Positions 34,020 through 44,276 of a stretch of 64,000 nt of DNA are shown piece after piece. This DNA is from Streptomyces sp. NBC_00513 (GTDB taxonomy: Bacteria > Actinomycetota > Actinomycetes > Streptomycetales > Streptomycetaceae). Positions within the stretch are counted from its first letter, which is position 1; each line of letters begins with the position of its first letter. The notes under the pieces were generated by a model. That model worked only from the letters and a program-made list of their open reading frames with translations, searched no databases and was not told where the DNA came from. The position numbers were made by a program, and so were the translations under genes. The stretch covers positions 4,526,001 to 4,590,000 of the forward strand of contig NZ_CP107845.1 of the NCBI RefSeq assembly GCF_041431415.1. Reading direction: 5' to 3'.

Positions 34020-34929
34020 ATGAAGAAGGCACTCCTCGCCGCGACCGTCGTCGCCACCACCCTCGCCGCCTCCCTGGTCGCGGCCCCCGCCGCGACCGCC
34101 GCGGGCCGGGAATCCCCCCGGGACGGCCGGCACCAGAGCCGTTCCGCCATCCCCTTCACCGAGGCCTCGGTCACCGCCGGCGCCGACGGTGCGTTCACCC
34201 TCCGGTGGAACACCCGCGGCACCGAACGCGTCGAGATCCGGGCGAACGGCAAGGTCGTCGCCAAGGGCGGCTCCCGAGGCCGGGCCGTGGTCACGGGACT
34301 GCCCGCCGCCGACCGCCAGTGGTTCGACTTCAAGCCGCAGCGCGGCCAGGGCCTGCGCCTCGCCGACCGCCTCGTGCGACTGGAGGGAACGGCCAACTTC
34401 CGCGACGCCGGCGGCTACCGCACCACCGACGGCCGGTGGGTCAAGATGGGCGAGATCCACCGCTCCGACGCCCTGGCCAAGCTCACCGACAACGACCTCG
34501 CCAAGCTCCGCCGGCTGGGCGTGAAGACCGTCTTCGACCTGCGCACGACCGACGAGCGCACCAAGGACGTCGACCGCGTACCGGCCGGCGCGACGTACGT
34601 CGTGGCCGACGTCTTCGCCGGCTCCGGCTCCTTCCAGGCCCTGCCGAAGACCCCCGAGGAAGCCGCCGGAGGCGATGATCGACGCCGAGAAGAGCATGGT
34701 GTCCGGCGAGGGCGGCAGGAAGGCGTACGCCCGGGTCTTCCAGGGCATCGGGACCGACCGCGCCCGCGCCGTCCTCTTCCACTGCACCGCCGGCAAGGAC
34801 CGCACCGGCTGGTCGAACGCCACCCTGCTCACCGCCCTCGGCGTCCCGCGCGAGACCGTGCTGGCCGACTACCTGGCCGTCTCCCCGGCCGCCGCGCTGA
34901 CCAGGTGCTGCACCGTGTCCGGCGGCTGA
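34020..34929 (+). pseudogene. Secreted tyrosine-protein phosphatase, frameshifted and 3'-truncated
   Basis: A signal peptide (MKKALLAATVVATTLAASL...) leads into a Y_phosphatase3-type domain (NFRDAGGYRTTDGRWVKMGEIHRSD, about 125-150). The frame breaks near 34668: one extra G in GCCGCCGGAGGCG shifts it by +1. Removing that G joins TPEEAA to EAMIDAEKSM and the catalytic P-loop HCTAGKDRTGW at 34780-34815. The coding region then stops after DYLAVSPAAALTRCCTVSGG, about 80 residues sooner than such enzymes usually end. Both the shift and the missing tail point to decay; a base-calling error could explain the shift but not the tail. Confidence 0.8.
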
Positions 34930-34962
34930 ACCCGCGCCTCGTCCGGCAGCGCCGCGAGCAAC

Positions 34963-34996
34963 GGGGCCCGACCCGGATCGATCCCGGTCGGGCCCC
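34963..34996. terminator. Stem-loop between convergent genes
   Basis: GGGGCCCGAC (34963-34972) and GTCGGGCCCC (34987-34996) pair perfectly, with a partly self-complementary CCGGATCGATCCCG interior. It lies between the broken phosphatase and the FO synthase end and can serve both strands. Confidence 0.7.
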
Positions 34997-35045
34997 GCGC
35001 CACGTCGTCGTCCCTGCTCGATCCCTGCCGTCCCCGCTGCCGGCC

Positions 35046-37637
35046 CTACTCCGCGATCGGCAGCAGCTCCGGCAGGTGCCCGTCCGAGGCCGCGGCCGCC
35101 CGCTGCCGCTCCTCGGGCACCTCCCCGTACAGCGTCGTACGGGCCTTCGCCGGCCGCCCGGCCGCCTCCGCGACCGCGATCAGGTCCCGCACCGACTTGT
35201 ACGAGCCGTAACTCGACCCCGCCATGCGCGAGATGGTCTCCTCCATCAGCGTCCCGCCCAGGTCGTTCGCACCCGACCGGAGCATCTCCGCCGCACCCTC
35301 CGAGCCCAGCTTCACCCAGCTCGTCTGGATGTTGGTGATGTGCGGGTGCAGCAGCAACCGGGCCATCGCCGTCACCGCCCGGTTGTCGCGGACCGTCGGA
35401 CCCGGCCGGGCGATCCCCGCCAGGTACACCGGCGCGTTGGTGTGGATGAACGGGAGCGTCACGAACTCCGTGAACCCCTCCACGCCCTTGGCCACCGCGT
35501 CCCGCTGGATCCGGGCCAGCGTGCGGAAGTGCCCCAACCAGTGCCGCGGCTGGTCCACGTGCCCGTACATCATCGTCGACGAGGACCGGATGCCCAGCTC
35601 GTGCGCCGTGGAGACGACGTCGATCCAGTCCGCCGCCGGCAGCTTGCCCTTGGTGAGCACCCAGCGGACCTCGTCGTCCAGGATCTCCGCCGCCGTCCCC
35701 GGAATGGAGTCCAGCCCGGCCTCCTTGGCCGCCGTCAGCCAGTCCCGCACCGACATCCCGGTGCGGGTGGCACCGTTGACGACCTCCATCGGCGAGAAGG
35801 CGTGCACGTGCATGCCGGGCACCCGCTCCTTCACCGCCCGCGCGATGTCGAAGTACGCCGTCCCGGGCAGGTCCGGATGGATGCCGCCCTGCATGCACAC
35901 CTCGACCGCGCCCACGTCCCAGGCCTGCGCCGCCCGGTCGGCGACCTGGTCCAGCGAGAGCGTGTACGCGTCCGCGTCCGTACGGCGCTGCGCGAACGCG
36001 CAGAAGCGGCAGCCGGTGTAACAGACGTTGGTGAAGTTGATGTTCCGCGTGACGATGTACGTGACCTCGTCGCCCACCACCGACTTGCGCAGGTCGTCCG
36101 CGATCCGGCACAGCGCGTCCAACGCCGGGCCGTCCGCGTGCAACAGGGCGAGGGCCTGCTCGTCGGTCAGCGCCGTCGGATCGTCCGCCGCCCGGGCGAG
36201 GGCCGCCCGGACGTCCGTGTCGATCCGCTCCGGGACCATCCCGGGCGCCGCGGCCTCCCGCAGGGCGTCCCAGTCCCCGTAGACGTGATCGAAGTCCTCG
36301 CGCCGGTCGCCCGTCCGCCCCTCGGTGTCGATCGTGGTGTGCAGGTCGGTGCGCCCGTACGCGGTGAAACCCTCGTCGGGCTCCTGCCACGGCCGGCCCT
36401 CGACCGCGGCCGTCTCGTCCGCCAGCCCCGTCCGCGCGTCGGCCAACGCCCGCACGTGCGGCAGCAACCGGGGATCGAGCCACGGCTCCCCGCGCTCCAG
36501 GAACTCCGGATAGATCGTGAGGCGCTCGCGCAGCTCGAAGCCGGCGGCGGCCGTCCGCGCGGCCAGCTCCTCGATGTGCGGCCAGGGGCGCTCCGGGTTC
36601 ACGTGGTCGGGCGTCAGCGGCGACACCCCGCCCCAGTCGTCGATGCCCGCGCCGATCAGCAGCGCGTACTCCTCGTCGACCAGGTTCGGCGGAGCCTGGA
36701 TGCGGGCCGACGGACCGAGCAGGTGCCGGGCCACCGCGATGGCGGCCGCCAGCTCCTCCAACTCCGCGTCGGGCATGCCGCGCATGGCCGTGTCCGGCTT
36801 CGCCCGGAAGTTCTGGACGATCACTTCCTGGATGCCGTGGTAGCTGCGCTGGATCCGCCGCAGCTCGAAGAACGCGTCGGCGCGCTCCTCGTAGGTCTCC
36901 CCGATGCCGATCAGCACCCCGGTCGTGAACGGGACGTTGGAACGCCCCGCGTCCTCCAGCACCCGCAGCCGGACCGCCGGCTCCTTGTCCGGGGAACCGT
37001 GGTGCGGGCCGCCGGGCTCGGACCACAGACGGGTCGCGGTGGTCTCCAGCATCATCCCCATCGACGGCGCGACGGGCTTCAGCCGCTGGAGCTCGGACCA
37101 CGACAGGACACCCGGATTGAGGTGCGGGAGCAGACCCGTCTCCTCCAGAACCCGGATCGCCATCGCCCGCACGTAGGCCAGGGTGTCGTCGTAGCCGTGC
37201 GCGTCCAGCCACTCACGGGCCTCGGGCCAACGGTCCTCGGGACGGTCCCCGAGGGTGAACAGGGCCTCCTTGCAGCCCATCGCGGCACCCTTGCGCGCGA
37301 TGTCGAGGACCTCGTCCGGCGAGAGGTACATCCCGTGGCCGTCCCGGCGGAGCTTCCCGGGCACCGTGACGAACGTGCAGTAGTGGCACTTGTCGCGACA
37401 GAGACGGGTGAGGGGGATGAACACCTTGCGCGAGTACGTGATGACACCGGGCCGCCCGGCGGCGTCGAGCCCGGAGTCCCGCACCCGCGCGGCGGAGGCG
37501 GCGAGGTCCTTCAGGGACTCGCCGCGCGCCTGGAGGAGCACGGCCGCCTCGGTCGCGTCGAGCGCGACGCCGTCGCGGGCCCGCCGGAGCGCGCGGCGCA
37601 TCGCGTTGTCGGTCGGAGCGTCACTCGGAGTGGTCAT
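35046..37637 (-). CDS. fbiC: FO synthase, fused CofG/CofH radical SAM enzyme
   Basis: The 863-residue protein has two radical-SAM halves, as in actinobacterial FbiC. The first (CofG-like) has CRDKCHYC near 80, and the second (CofH-like) has CYTGCRFC near 540. Each C-x3-C-x2-C binds a [4Fe-4S] cluster and SAM. Together they make 7,8-didemethyl-8-hydroxy-5-deazariboflavin (FO), the chromophore of F420, from tyrosine and the flavin precursor. Length matches the family (about 860). It is monocistronic here. LLM proteins in the window are likely users of the cofactor. Confidence 0.95.
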   Translation of the reverse strand: MTTPSDAPTDNAMRRALRRARDGVALDATEAAVLLQARGESLKDLAASAARVRDSGLDAAGRPGVITYSRKVFIPLTRLCRDKCHYCTFVTVPGKLRRDGHGMYLSPDEVLDIARKGAAMGCKEALFTLGDRPEDRWPEAREWLDAHGYDDTLAYVRAMAIRVLEETGLLPHLNPGVLSWSELQRLKPVAPSMGMMLETTATRLWSEPGGPHHGSPDKEPAVRLRVLEDAGRSNVPFTTGVLIGIGETYEERADAFFELRRIQRSYHGIQEVIVQNFRAKPDTAMRGMPDAELEELAAAIAVARHLLGPSARIQAPPNLVDEEYALLIGAGIDDWGGVSPLTPDHVNPERPWPHIEELAARTAAAGFELRERLTIYPEFLERGEPWLDPRLLPHVRALADARTGLADETAAVEGRPWQEPDEGFTAYGRTDLHTTIDTEGRTGDRREDFDHVYGDWDALREAAAPGMVPERIDTDVRAALARAADDPTALTDEQALALLHADGPALDALCRIADDLRKSVVGDEVTYIVTRNINFTNVCYTGCRFCAFAQRRTDADAYTLSLDQVADRAAQAWDVGAVEVCMQGGIHPDLPGTAYFDIARAVKERVPGMHVHAFSPMEVVNGATRTGMSVRDWLTAAKEAGLDSIPGTAAEILDDEVRWVLTKGKLPAADWIDVVSTAHELGIRSSSTMMYGHVDQPRHWLGHFRTLARIQRDAVAKGVEGFTEFVTLPFIHTNAPVYLAGIARPGPTVRDNRAVTAMARLLLHPHITNIQTSWVKLGSEGAAEMLRSGANDLGGTLMEETISRMAGSSYGSYKSVRDLIAVAEAAGRPAKARTTLYGEVPEERQRAAAASDGHLPELLPIAE

Positions 37638-37677
37638 GGCCCGAGCATACGATCCACCGATCCGGCGGTGGAGGGGG

Positions 37678-38460
37678 TCATCGCATCAGCTCACCGGCGT
37701 TGACCAGCAGAGACTGGCCGGTTATCGCCCGTGCCCGGTCCGATGCCAGGAACGCGGCGGCGTCCGCGACGTCCCCGTCCGTCGCGAGATCGGGCAGTGC
37801 CATCCGCTCGGTGAGCCGGGCCCGCACCTCCTCCTCGGGCACCCCCTCGCCGTGCGCGGTGAACGTCACGAACGCCTGCACCGGCGGCCCCCACATCCAG
37901 CCCGGCAGCACGGTGTTGACCCGGATCCGGTACGGCCCGAGCTCCCGGGCCATCGAGTACATGGCGGAGGTCAGCGCCCCCTTGGAGGCGGCGTACGCGG
38001 CCTGCCGCACCTGCGACGGACTCGCCACCGCCGACTGCGTCCCGATGATCACGACGGAGCCGCCGGCCCGCTTCAGCGCGGGCAGGGCGGCCCGCGTCAT
38101 GCGCAGGGTGCCCAACAGGTTCACGTCGAGGATCTGCTGCCAGGTCCCGAAGTCGGCGTCCTCCAGGCCGCCGAAGTACGAGTCCCAGGCCGCCACGTGC
38201 ACCACCGCGTCCACCCCGCCGAACCGCTCCTCGGCCAGGGCCACCAGGGCCTCGCAGCGTGCCTCGTCCGTGATGTCGGTCGGCAGGTACGCGGTGTGCG
38301 CCCCGTCCGGGTCGATCTCGGCGGCGGACTTGACCAGGTTCGCCTCGGTCCGCGCCCCCAGCACGGCGTTCCCGCCGTCCCGCACCACGGTGGCGGCCAC
38401 CTGGTGCCCCAGCCCGGCCCCGACCCCCGACACGATGACGGTCTTCCCTCGCAGCAGCAT
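37678..38460 (-). CDS. Short-chain dehydrogenase/reductase
   Basis: The 260-residue protein has cofactor motif GVGAGLG (about 12-18), VHVAAWDSY in the NNAG position (a changed motif), Ser in IGTQSAV, and Y-x3-K as YAASK near 154. Arg37 (LGAR) favours NADP(H). It is under a perfect copy of the CTGACG palindrome 39 bases upstream, which links it to the amidohydrolase and LLM genes far to the left. The substrate is unknown. Confidence 0.85.
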   Translation of the reverse strand: MLLRGKTVIVSGVGAGLGHQVAATVVRDGGNAVLGARTEANLVKSAAEIDPDGAHTAYLPTDITDEARCEALVALAEERFGGVDAVVHVAAWDSYFGGLEDADFGTWQQILDVNLLGTLRMTRAALPALKRAGGSVVIIGTQSAVASPSQVRQAAYAASKGALTSAMYSMARELGPYRIRVNTVLPGWMWGPPVQAFVTFTAHGEGVPEEEVRARLTERMALPDLATDGDVADAAAFLASDRARAITGQSLLVNAGELMR

Positions 38461-38498
38461 GGCGTGCCCTCCAGGCCGGTGATGCCCACTCAGCAGAT

Positions 38499-38513
38499 CT
38501 GACGGGGCGTCAG
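38499..38513. promoter_or_regulatory. Operator copy 4: CTGACG-GGG-CGTCAG
   Basis: This perfect 6+3+6 palindrome is 39 bases upstream of the SDR ATG (minus strand). It shares all arm bases with the copies at 3874, 15894 and 17794. Confidence 0.7.
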
Positions 38514-38863
38514 GGTAGGGCGTGGGGCCGGGGATGGGAAGGGTGGGAGGGCGCCCCGGTCGCGGGGCCGCGAGCCGCCCGGGAGCGGCCGGCGCCGGTG
38601 CCCGTGCTGCCGGCCGTCATCCGAACCGGGCCAAAGGGTGAAGAGAGCGCCCACATGGGGTCATTGGGGTGTTTCGGGCGGGATCGAACGGCCCGCGCCG
38701 ACCCCGCCGGCCGTCCCGACCGAACGAATGACGAAACCGAGACGAATGGTGTGTCATATCTGCCCGGCGCCCGGCGAGTCGCGTCCGAATACCTGATAGA
38801 CAGAAGATTCACGGCTCGACCAGCCGCACGTTCTGACGGCCGCCTCGGGGGGATCGCCGCACT
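38514..38863. other. 350-base divergent intergenic region
   Basis: The region between the SDR and the transglycosylase genes has no supported gene. It includes an A+T-richer stretch near 38725-38815 (GACGAAACCGAGACG to ATAGACAGAAGATTCACGG), likely to hold the transglycosylase promoter. I found no clear riboswitch fold. Confidence 0.5.
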
Positions 38864-40645
38864 GTGAAGCCGCTTCACCGTCATGTAGTCAACACCTCAC
38901 GCAAGGTCCTGTGCACGGCCGCGCTCGCGGCCAGCCTGACCACCGCCGCGGTCGTGACCAACCCGTCGACCGCCGGCGCGGGGGAATCCGAACCGACACC
39001 GGACAGTCCCCAGGCCGCCGACCGCGGCGACGCCCGGTTGGACCTGCCCGAAGACCTCGCGAACCCGCAGCCGCCCGCGACCGCGGGCGCCCCCGAGGGC
39101 GCGAGCGGCATACCGGGAACGGCCCTCGACGCCTACAAGCGCGCCGAAGTGGCCGTCGCCGCGGCGCTCCCCAACTGCAAGCTGCCCTGGCAGCTGGTGG
39201 CGGGCATAGGCCGGGTCGAGTCCGTGCACGCCTCCGGATACGGGCTCAAGTCCGACGGGTCCACCGACCGTCCGATCCGCGGGCCCCGCCTGGACGGCAA
39301 CGGCTACGCCCAGATCAAGGACACCGACAAGGGCCAGTGGGACGCGGACACCGAGTACGACCGCGCGATCGGCCCGATGCAGTTCATCCCCTCGACCTGG
39401 AAGGTCTACGGCGCCGACGGCAACGGCGACGGCCAACGCGACCCCAACAACATCTACGACGCGGCGCTGGGCACCGGCCTCTACCTGTGCGCGGGCGACA
39501 AGGACCTCTCGGACCCGGCCAAGCTCGACGCCGCGCTCCTGAGCTACAACAGCTCCCGCGAGTACGTGAACGCCGTCCTCGGGTACATGCGCCAGTACCA
39601 GGAAGGCGGCGTCGCCGGGGTCCCGAACCCGCCCGTCGGCACCTACCCGACACCGCCCCCCACGGGCACCCTGCCCGTCCCGCGGCCGCCGGTCATCAGG
39701 CCCCCGGCCACCAGGCCGCCGACGGGCGGCACCCCGCAGAAGCCGCCGACGAAGCCGACGACCCCGCCCACCAAGCCGACGACCCCGCCGACCAAGCCGC
39801 CCACCAAGCCGGAGCCGCCGGTCGTGCGCCTCGCGAAGCTGTCGCTGATCGGCGAGGCGGAGCTGAAGGCCGAGGTCGGGAGCGCCTTCACCCCGACCCC
39901 GAAGGTCAAGGCGCTGCTCGCCGACGGCAAGCCGGCCGTCGGACAGCAGGTCGTGTTCGCCGTGGAACAGGACGACACCACGGGCGGCACCGTCTTCCGG
40001 GCCGCCAAGAAGAACTCCGTGGTCGTCACCACCGACGCCCAGGGCATCGCGACCGTCCCCGAGCTGACGGCCGGTCCGAAGCCGGGCACGTTCTCCTTCC
40101 GGGCCACGGCGTACGACCTGACGAGCCAGTTCACGGTCATGCTGAAGGGCACCGTCCTCGCGAAGCCCGCGGCGGACCTGCTGGTGCGCGTGGACAGCGG
40201 CGCCGACAAGCCGCTCCAGGTCGTCACCGGCACCAGTTTCAAGGGCGTGGAGCTGCTGGCCACCGCCAAGGGCAAGCCGATCGCCGGCACCAAGACCGTC
40301 GCGGGCCTGGTCGTGAAGGACAAGGCCACGGACGCGTGGGTCCCGGTGGACCCGGCGACCGCCAAGGGCCCGTACTTCAAGGGCAAGGACGGCGAGAAGC
40401 TGACCACCTTGGAGCTGGCCGCGACGGGCGCCGACGGCAGGATCGCCCTGCCGGAACTGTTCACCGACGGCGTGGCCCCGGGCACCTACCAGCTGCGCGT
40501 GCTCACCCCGGAGAAGGTCGAACTGGTCCTGACGCTCAAGGTCGACGCCGCTCCGACGGTCCCGCCCACGACGCCGACGACACCCACGACGCCGACGACA
40601 CCCGCGAACCCGACGCCCACGACCCCGACGACGGCCAAGCCGTAA
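38864..40645 (+). CDS. Secreted lytic transglycosylase with Ig-like repeats
   Basis: The 593-residue protein has a signal peptide (about 15-40), an SLT/MltB-like domain (about 85-245) with catalytic Glu in GIGRVESVHASGYG (near 112) and GPMQFIPSTW (near 173), a Pro/Thr/Lys linker (PTKPTTPPTK repeats, about 265-320), two beta domains (about 325-435 and 440-560) and a Thr/Pro tail. It cleaves peptidoglycan glycan strands to anhydro-muramyl ends outside the cell. The beta domains and tail probably bind the wall. The GTG start at 38864 precedes the signal. A strong terminator follows. Confidence 0.8.
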   Translation: MKPLHRHVVNTSRKVLCTAALAASLTTAAVVTNPSTAGAGESEPTPDSPQAADRGDARLDLPEDLANPQPPATAGAPEGASGIPGTALDAYKRAEVAVAAALPNCKLPWQLVAGIGRVESVHASGYGLKSDGSTDRPIRGPRLDGNGYAQIKDTDKGQWDADTEYDRAIGPMQFIPSTWKVYGADGNGDGQRDPNNIYDAALGTGLYLCAGDKDLSDPAKLDAALLSYNSSREYVNAVLGYMRQYQEGGVAGVPNPPVGTYPTPPPTGTLPVPRPPVIRPPATRPPTGGTPQKPPTKPTTPPTKPTTPPTKPPTKPEPPVVRLAKLSLIGEAELKAEVGSAFTPTPKVKALLADGKPAVGQQVVFAVEQDDTTGGTVFRAAKKNSVVVTTDAQGIATVPELTAGPKPGTFSFRATAYDLTSQFTVMLKGTVLAKPAADLLVRVDSGADKPLQVVTGTSFKGVELLATAKGKPIAGTKTVAGLVVKDKATDAWVPVDPATAKGPYFKGKDGEKLTTLELAATGADGRIALPELFTDGVAPGTYQLRVLTPEKVELVLTLKVDAAPTVPPTTPTTPTTPTTPANPTPTTPTTAKP

Positions 40646-40682
40646 CGGCGGTCCGCCGGCCCGTCCGCTCCCGAACAACGCC

Positions 40683-40717
40683 CTGCCCCGGTCACCGTTC
40701 GACGGTGACCGGGGCAG
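40683..40717 (+). terminator. Terminator of the transglycosylase gene
   Basis: CTGCCCCGGTCACCG and CGGTGACCGGGGCAG pair perfectly over 15 bp, with a short TTCGA loop, 37 bases past the stop. Confidence 0.85.
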
Positions 40718-40750
40718 CGGCATTCCCCCACACCGGAGAGCGGGAAAGGC

Positions 40751-40794
40751 AGGAGCCCCGCCACCTCCGCTCGCACGGAGGAGGCAGGGCTCCT
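40751..40794 (-). terminator. Terminator of the cold-shock gene
   Basis: AGGAGCCC and GGGCTCCT, with an inner CCTCCG/CGGAGG stem, form a hairpin 43 bases past the cold-shock stop on the minus strand. It is distinct from the transglycosylase terminator. Confidence 0.75.
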
Positions 40795-40836
40795 TGGGTA
40801 CTGCTTAATCCAACCGCGATCCGGTCGGCCAGGCGA

Positions 40837-41040
40837 CTAGGCCGGGATGACGTTCTCCGCCTGCGGGCCCTTCGGACCCTGCGTGACGTCGAAGGTGACC
40901 TGCTGGTTCTCCTCGAGGGAGCGGAAGCCAGAGGCGTTGATCGCGGAGTAGTGGACGAAGACATCCGGGCCGCCGCCGTCCTGGGCGATGAAGCCGAAGC
41001 CCTTTTCAGCGTTGAACCACTTCACGGTTCCGGTAGCCAT
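40837..41040 (-). CDS. Cold-shock protein (CspA family)
   Basis: The 67-residue product is a complete cold-shock domain: [12 protein letters not shown] (RNP1, about 7-18) and DVFVHYSAI (RNP2, about 29-37). These bind single-stranded nucleic acid and act as RNA chaperones. The ATG at 41040 has AGGAGGG upstream. About 235 bases separate it from mqnA, enough for the long leader that cold-shock genes often carry. Confidence 0.95.
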   Translation of the reverse strand: MATGTVKWFNAEKGFGFIAQDGGGPDVFVHYSAINASGFRSLEENQQVTFDVTQGPKGPQAENVIPA

Positions 41041-41268
41041 GAGCCCTCCTATGGGCCAAAGGGTCGCCCTGCTCCAGAACCTGCTAAGAAGTCTGAAAAC
41101 TACAAAAGCCTGCGGGTCACATTCTCCGCAGGCCTCGTACTGCAAGGGAAACCAAACTGCAACTTGCGTCGAGCCTAGCATGCACCCTGCGGCCGAGACC
41201 AGAGGGAAAGATCACGTCACCCGGACGTTTGAGACCCGCCCGATCGCTGACGCGGAGCCGGGGGCTAG

Positions 41269-42141
<873 letters not shown>

Positions 42142-42469
42142 CGCGCCTTATGCCCCGGCGCGAGTTCCGCATCCCGGAAAGGGGAATGTTCCGTTTACCG
42201 GGAATTCGTTCCCCTTTCGCATTTCCGTCCGGCGGTGGAACGGCCCGAGGAACGCCCCACGGAACGGCCGACGGAACGCGCCGCGGAACGGCCGACGGAA
42301 CAAAGGGGCCGAGACCGGGTGCGCCGACGCATTCGGCCGGATCGAACCACCCCCCTTCGCCGTGGTGCGGTAGTACTCCGGACACGATGGAAGCTCCCCG
42401 GCCGGCGGCCGACACCCCTAAGGTGCTGGTTGACCGTCAGCGAGCCACGAACCTCGGGGAGGGGACGCG
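42142..42469. repeat. 328-base gap with an inverted repeat and a 12-bp tandem array
   Basis: Just past mqnA, a GGGGAA...TTCCCC hairpin (about 42175-42222) may terminate it. From 42238 to about 42300 five 12-base units of the form GAACGGCCGACG follow head to tail. Nothing else is supported until the kinase start. Confidence 0.6.
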
Positions 42470-44188
42470 ATGCAGCCGCTCGAAGCGGGCGAACCGCGGA
42501 CCATCGGCGCCTACCGGCTGCTCGGACGGCTCGGTGCGGGGGGCATGGGTCGGGTCTACCTGGGGCGCAGCGCGGGCGGCCGGACCGTCGCCGTGAAGAT
42601 CGTCCACCCCCACTTCGCCTCCGACGAGGAGTTCCGCGCCCGCTTCCGCCGCGAGGTCGCCGCCGCGCGTCGGGTGGGGGGCGAGTGGACCGCGCCGGTC
42701 CTGGACGCGGACCCGGAGGCCCCGGTGCCGTGGGTGGCCACCGGCTACGTCGCGGGCCCGTCGCTGGACCGGGCCGTGGCGGGGTACGGCCCGCTGCCCG
42801 AGCACTCGGTACGGGCCGTCGGGGAGGGGCTGGCCCGCGCGTTGGTGGCGGTGCACGGGCTGGGGCTCGTCCACCGGGACGTGAAGCCGTCGAACGTGAT
42901 GCTCACCCTCGCGGGCGGTCCGACGGGCGGACCACGCCTGATCGACTTCGGGATCGCCCGGGCCTCGGACGGCGCCGCCGCGCTGACCGTCACCGGCGTC
43001 TCCGTCGGTTCGCCCGGCTACATGTCGCCGGAACAGATCCTCGGCAACCCCGTGACCGGGGCGGCGGACGTGTTCTCGCTGGGTGCGGTCCTGGTCTTCG
43101 CCGCGACCGGCCGGGCCCCCTTCAGCGGGGACAACTCCGCGACCCTCCTCTACAAGGTGGTCCACGAAACGCCGGACCTCGGCGGGATCGGGCCCGGACC
43201 GCTGCGGGACCTGATCGCGGCCTGCCTGGCGAAGTCGCCGGCCGCCCGACCCTCGCCGGCGGTGATCGCGGCCGCGTTGGACGGGGCCCTGGGCGTGTCG
43301 GGCTGGTTGCCGACCCCGCTGGTCGAGGAGGCGAACCGGGCCGCGGTGGCCCTGCTGGACCTGGACGAGGCGGCGCCGGAGTACCCCTCGGGCCCGGTGC
43401 CGTTCACCTCCGCCTCCTCCTACGGGGAGCAGCGGGTAGCCGCCGGGGGCGTGGCACCGGACGGCTTCCCCGGCGGCACCACCCCGTACGGGCTGCTGTA
43501 CGGCGCGGAACCCGACGCGGGCGGGGCGGGGCACGGCGCCGACGGCGGCGTACCCGGGCCGCGCACCGCGCCGGACGCCGACGGGCGGCGGGTCTCCGTG
43601 CGCGCGGCCGGCCGGCGGTTCAGCTGCACCGTGGTCCTCGCCGCGGCGGCCGTGCTGGCGGTGCTGTCGGGCGGGCTGTACGGACTGGACCTGCTGCCCT
43701 GGCAGTCGGGCGCGAAGAGGGGCCTGGTGGCCGGCCCGCCGCCCTCCTCCCCGCGTACCGCGGATTCGGCCCCCGCCACGGGGCCCACCGCGAGCACGGG
43801 CGGTCCGTCCCCGTCCCCGGTAGCCCGGGACACCGTGCCGCAGGCGCTGGCCGGCACCTGGAAGGGCACGGTCACCACGGCCCGCCTGGGCGTGTCGAGC
43901 GAGTTCGAGATCACCATCAGCGGCGGCCGGATCGGGCAGGTCGTCGCCCGCGACAAGTCGGTGCTGCCCGTCCTCGGCACCGACTGCAGCGGGAACTGGA
44001 AGCTCGCCGCCGCCACCGACCGTTCGCTGGTCCTCGACACGACGGACGGCCCCAACCCGGCGCCCGGCGTGTGTTCCGACGGCTCCGCCGACGAACGCTT
44101 CACCCTCAACGCGAACGGGACCCTGCACTACCGGTCCGGCGACGCGGCGGCGGGCAACCCCGAAGGGGATCTGACCCGCCGGGGTTGA
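42470..44188 (+). CDS. Membrane Ser/Thr protein kinase (PknB type)
   Basis: The 572-residue protein has a kinase domain (about 12-275): Gly loop GRLGAGGMGRVYLG, Lys in VAVKIV (near 44), catalytic loop HRDVKPSN (near 135), DFG as IDFGIARA (near 160) and SPGYMSPEQ. A proline-poor linker leads to one membrane helix (about 383-405) and an extracellular C-terminal domain (about 460-570) with two cysteines, not PASTA repeats. It should phosphorylate cytoplasmic proteins in response to an outside signal. The outer domain resembles a small beta-barrel, which I cannot name. It lies between mqnA and mqnC, but a role in that pathway is not shown. Confidence 0.88.
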   Translation: MQPLEAGEPRTIGAYRLLGRLGAGGMGRVYLGRSAGGRTVAVKIVHPHFASDEEFRARFRREVAAARRVGGEWTAPVLDADPEAPVPWVATGYVAGPSLDRAVAGYGPLPEHSVRAVGEGLARALVAVHGLGLVHRDVKPSNVMLTLAGGPTGGPRLIDFGIARASDGAAALTVTGVSVGSPGYMSPEQILGNPVTGAADVFSLGAVLVFAATGRAPFSGDNSATLLYKVVHETPDLGGIGPGPLRDLIAACLAKSPAARPSPAVIAAALDGALGVSGWLPTPLVEEANRAAVALLDLDEAAPEYPSGPVPFTSASSYGEQRVAAGGVAPDGFPGGTTPYGLLYGAEPDAGGAGHGADGGVPGPRTAPDADGRRVSVRAAGRRFSCTVVLAAAAVLAVLSGGLYGLDLLPWQSGAKRGLVAGPPPSSPRTADSAPATGPTASTGGPSPSPVARDTVPQALAGTWKGTVTTARLGVSSEFEITISGGRIGQVVARDKSVLPVLGTDCSGNWKLAAATDRSLVLDTTDGPNPAPGVCSDGSADERFTLNANGTLHYRSGDAAAGNPEGDLTRRG

Positions 44189-44276
44189 CCCGCGCACCCC
44201 TGAACGGACCCGAGGACCGCCGGCGTACGCTGGATCGGTCCGGACCCTTGACACACCGCCGAAAGGTGACGCACCG

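Noticed and set aside
38514..38863. A c-di-AMP (ydaO-type) riboswitch before the transglycosylase gene
   Set aside because: Such switches precede wall hydrolases in Streptomyces, but I could not find the conserved core here or upstream of the NlpC/P60 gene.
42470..44188. AfsK, the partner kinase of AfsR
   Set aside because: The extracellular part has no beta-propeller/PQQ-like repeats and the gene is far from afsR; it is a different membrane kinase.
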